Shown here piece after piece: positions 4,426 to 5,951 of a DNA stretch of 5,951 nt. The stretch's first letter is position 1, and every line of letters starts with the position of its first letter. The notes beneath the pieces were generated by a model. The model did no database searches. It had not been told where the DNA came from and saw nothing but the letters and a program-made list of their open reading frames with translations. The DNA comes from Paracoccaceae bacterium (GTDB lineage Bacteria > Pseudomonadota > Alphaproteobacteria > Rhodobacterales > Rhodobacteraceae), in NCBI GenBank assembly GCA_013214715.1, contig JABSSB010000215.1, forward strand, positions 1 to 5,951, given 5' to 3'. Made by a program: the position numbers and the translations under genes.

Positions 4426-5388
4426 TTGCCCCTTGCTGTTCCCAAAATCCTGACAATTGTCATGATGCTGCCGATGTTCATTCTGGACAGCTGTGCGGCG
4501 CGCAACGAAAATTTGGCGTTGGGTGTCACCAGCCGAGAACGCGTGGCTTTAACGGCCACATCCTCTGAAATCGTAGTGTCTTTGCCCGTCGAAGAAGGAA
4601 CGGAAGTCAAACAAGGCGCGTTGCTTGTGCAATTGGATAACAGTCTTCAACTGGCCAATGTTGCATTGGCACAGGCAGATCTCGCACGTAGCACGGCCAA
4701 TCTGCAAAAATTGCAAACCGGCGCGCGCGATGAAGAGATTGCCGCAGCAAGGGCAGACGTGGATGGCGCCCGCGCAGCCTTGTTGAGTGCTAGAGCGACT
4801 TATGAGCGTAGCGTTGCCTTGATCACATCCGATACGGTTTCCCAAGCGCGTCTGGATGTCGATCTGGCGCAACGTGACAGTGCACAGGCAGCTTTGCGAC
4901 GAGCTGAAGCAACGCTGCGGGAGTTGGAAAACGGCACTCGATCAGAAGATATCGCAATCGGAGAGGCCGAAGTGGCGGCTGCAAAGGCGCAACTCTCCGC
5001 TGAACAACAAAAACTGAAAGATTTGCAGATCCGGGCATCACGGGACGGGGTGCTTGATAGCCTGCCCTGGAACCTTGGAGAGCGTGTGACGCAAGGAAGC
5101 CCTGTTGCAATCCTTCTGGCTGATGATCAACTTTTGGCACGTGTCTATGTGCCTGAGCCATCCCGCGTGCATTTGCAAGAAGGCGACGCGATTCAGGTCC
5201 GCATAGACGGGATCGATGGCCTATTTGACGGCCGCGTTCGCTGGATCAGTTCCGAGCCCGCATTCACCCCTTATTACGCTTTGAACCAAACCGACCGCGC
5301 TCGGCTGATGTATCTAGCGGAAATTGCCTTGCCGCCGGAGGCCAACGGCTTGGCGGTCGGTGTCCCGGCTCAGGCGATACTCCCGTGA
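4426..5388 (+). CDS. HlyD-family membrane-fusion (periplasmic adaptor) lipoprotein of an ABC exporter
   Basis: This periplasmic adaptor links an inner-membrane ABC exporter to the outside or to a TolC-like channel. From TTG 4426 it has 320 residues. A hydrophobic stretch (8-20) ends at LDSC with Cys23, a probable lipidation site; Asp at -2 is unusual. The first lipoyl half-domain is about 45-72 (ATSSEIV..EEGTEVKQGALLVQLD). A long alpha-helical hairpin spans about 73-198 and contains a repeated motif, GARDEEIAAARADV (99-112) and GTRSEDIAIGEAEV (170-183). The second lipoyl half is about 200-232 (DLQIRASRDGVLDSLPWNLG). The beta-barrel and membrane-proximal part follow, with FTPYYALNQTDRARLMYLAE near 285-304. 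This layout matches YbhG/YhiI-type adaptors. A TGA at 4393-4395 limits upstream extension. ATGs at 4462 and 4465 would leave too short a signal sequence, so TTG is preferred; AGAGAG precedes it. The stop overlaps the ATPase start as GTGA. Substrate unknown. Confidence 0.9.
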   Translation: MPLAVPKILTIVMMLPMFILDSCAARNENLALGVTSRERVALTATSSEIVVSLPVEEGTEVKQGALLVQLDNSLQLANVALAQADLARSTANLQKLQTGARDEEIAAARADVDGARAALLSARATYERSVALITSDTVSQARLDVDLAQRDSAQAALRRAEATLRELENGTRSEDIAIGEAEVAAAKAQLSAEQQKLKDLQIRASRDGVLDSLPWNLGERVTQGSPVAILLADDQLLARVYVPEPSRVHLQEGDAIQVRIDGIDGLFDGRVRWISSEPAFTPYYALNQTDRARLMYLAEIALPPEANGLAVGVPAQAILP

Positions 5389-5951
5389 CCGAGCCGGTTG
5401 TCAAAGCGCGCGGATTGACCAAACGCTTCAAGGCCAAAACGGCGGTAGACCAGCTGGACCTGACGATCTCACCGGGTGTGATCTATGGGTTTCTGGGCCC
5501 CAATGGCTGTGGCAAGACGACAGCAATGCGCATGCTGACGGGTCTTTTGACCCCAACTGAAGGTGAAGTCGAAGTCCTGGGCACCAAGCTGCCGGGCAAT
5601 GCCGAAGGTTTGAAGCGAGAGATCGGTTACATGACCCAGATCTTCTCGCATTACAAAGATATGACTGTACGGGAAAACCTGGCCTTTGCCGCGTCGATCT
5701 ATGGGTTTTCGCGCAAGGCTGGGAAAGCCCGGATTGACGAGTTGTTGAATGAATACGACCTAACCGACCAGGCGGGACAGATGGCCGGTTCGATGAGTGG
5801 TGGGCAAAAACAGAGGCTGGCGCTTGCGGCAACAGTGCTTCATCACCCGAAGCTTCTCTTTCTCGATGAACCGACTTCGGCTGTCGATCCGGAATCGCGT
5901 CGTAATTTCTGGGAAAAGCTCTTTGATCTGGTCGATGGCGGAGCCAGCATC
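5385..5951 (+). CDS. ABC transporter ATP-binding protein (ABC-2 / drug-export type), 3' end beyond window
   Basis: This cytoplasmic ATPase powers export through ABC-2 type permeases. A GTG at 5385 overlaps the adaptor stop (GTGA), implying translational coupling, and 189 codons are open to the window edge. Walker A is GPNGCGKTT (38-46), the Q-loop glutamine is Q85 (GYMTQ), the signature is SGGQKQR (138-144), Walker B is LLFLDE (157-162) and the D-loop is SAVD (165-168). All are intact. The H-loop histidine lies beyond the edge. MTVRENLAFAASIYG (93-107) is typical of the CcmA/YbhF-like export group. The gene order, adaptor then ATPase, matches YbhG-YbhF-like operons, in which two ABC-2 permeases follow. 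Some relatives fuse two ATPase domains, which the window cannot show. Substrate unknown; multidrug or toxic-compound export is only an analogy. Confidence 0.95.
   Translation, partial: MTEPVVKARGLTKRFKAKTAVDQLDLTISPGVIYGFLGPNGCGKTTAMRMLTGLLTPTEGEVEVLGTKLPGNAEGLKREIGYMTQIFSHYKDMTVRENLAFAASIYGFSRKAGKARIDELLNEYDLTDQAGQMAGSMSGGQKQRLALAATVLHHPKLLFLDEPTSAVDPESRRNFWEKLFDLVDGGASI

Noticed and set aside
4154..4453. 99-codon open frame on the plus strand
   Set aside because: It would be translated straight through the terminator hairpin and T-run, and it has a low-quality composition.

Overview
The window looks like accessory chromosome or plasmid DNA from a proteobacterium. Insertion-sequence remnants, the style of the HlyD/ABC pair and the overall base composition suggest a marine alphaproteobacterium (Roseobacter/Rhodobacterales-like). 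This assignment is inferred from protein style only; no rRNA or other marker gene is present.

Positions 1-702 are a stack of broken insertion sequences. The right end of one IS3-family element (copy A, 1-76) abuts the inside of a second, related IS3-family element (copy B, 77-514). Copy B's transposase is interrupted by a foreign insert of about 49 bp that carries a perfect inverted repeat. The right end of copy B in turn abuts the left end of an IS5-family element on the minus strand (515-702). That remnant keeps a terminal repeat like the IS903 group and the first ~35 codons of its transposase.

Positions 748-3118 (minus strand) are a two-gene operon: an AGCS-family sodium:amino-acid symporter followed by a serine-dependent-type glutaminase (glsA). 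The reading frames overlap, which suggests translational coupling. Together they probably import glutamine with Na+ and hydrolyse it to glutamate and ammonium. The same pairing is known from Bacillus glsA-glnT. An imperfect palindrome and a possible 9-codon leader ORF lie just upstream.

Positions 3119-4425 hold no intact gene. They contain a decayed IS3-family orfA/orfB remnant (minus strand, about 3430-3850), a long hairpin, a trio of short direct repeats, several short palindromes and a good Rho-independent terminator on the plus strand at 4216-4244.

Positions 4426-5951 (plus strand) begin an ABC export operon: a HlyD-type membrane-fusion (periplasmic adaptor) lipoprotein, then an ABC ATPase overlapping it by 4 bp (GTGA) and running off the window. 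By analogy with YbhGFSR-type systems, ABC-2 permease gene(s) should follow. The two operons are transcribed divergently and are separated by the mobile-element debris. I see no clear undescribed multi-gene system. The most interesting non-coding signals are the hairpin cluster ending in a terminator at 4128-4244, the upstream dyad and micro-ORF of the symporter operon, and the palindromic insert inside copy B.
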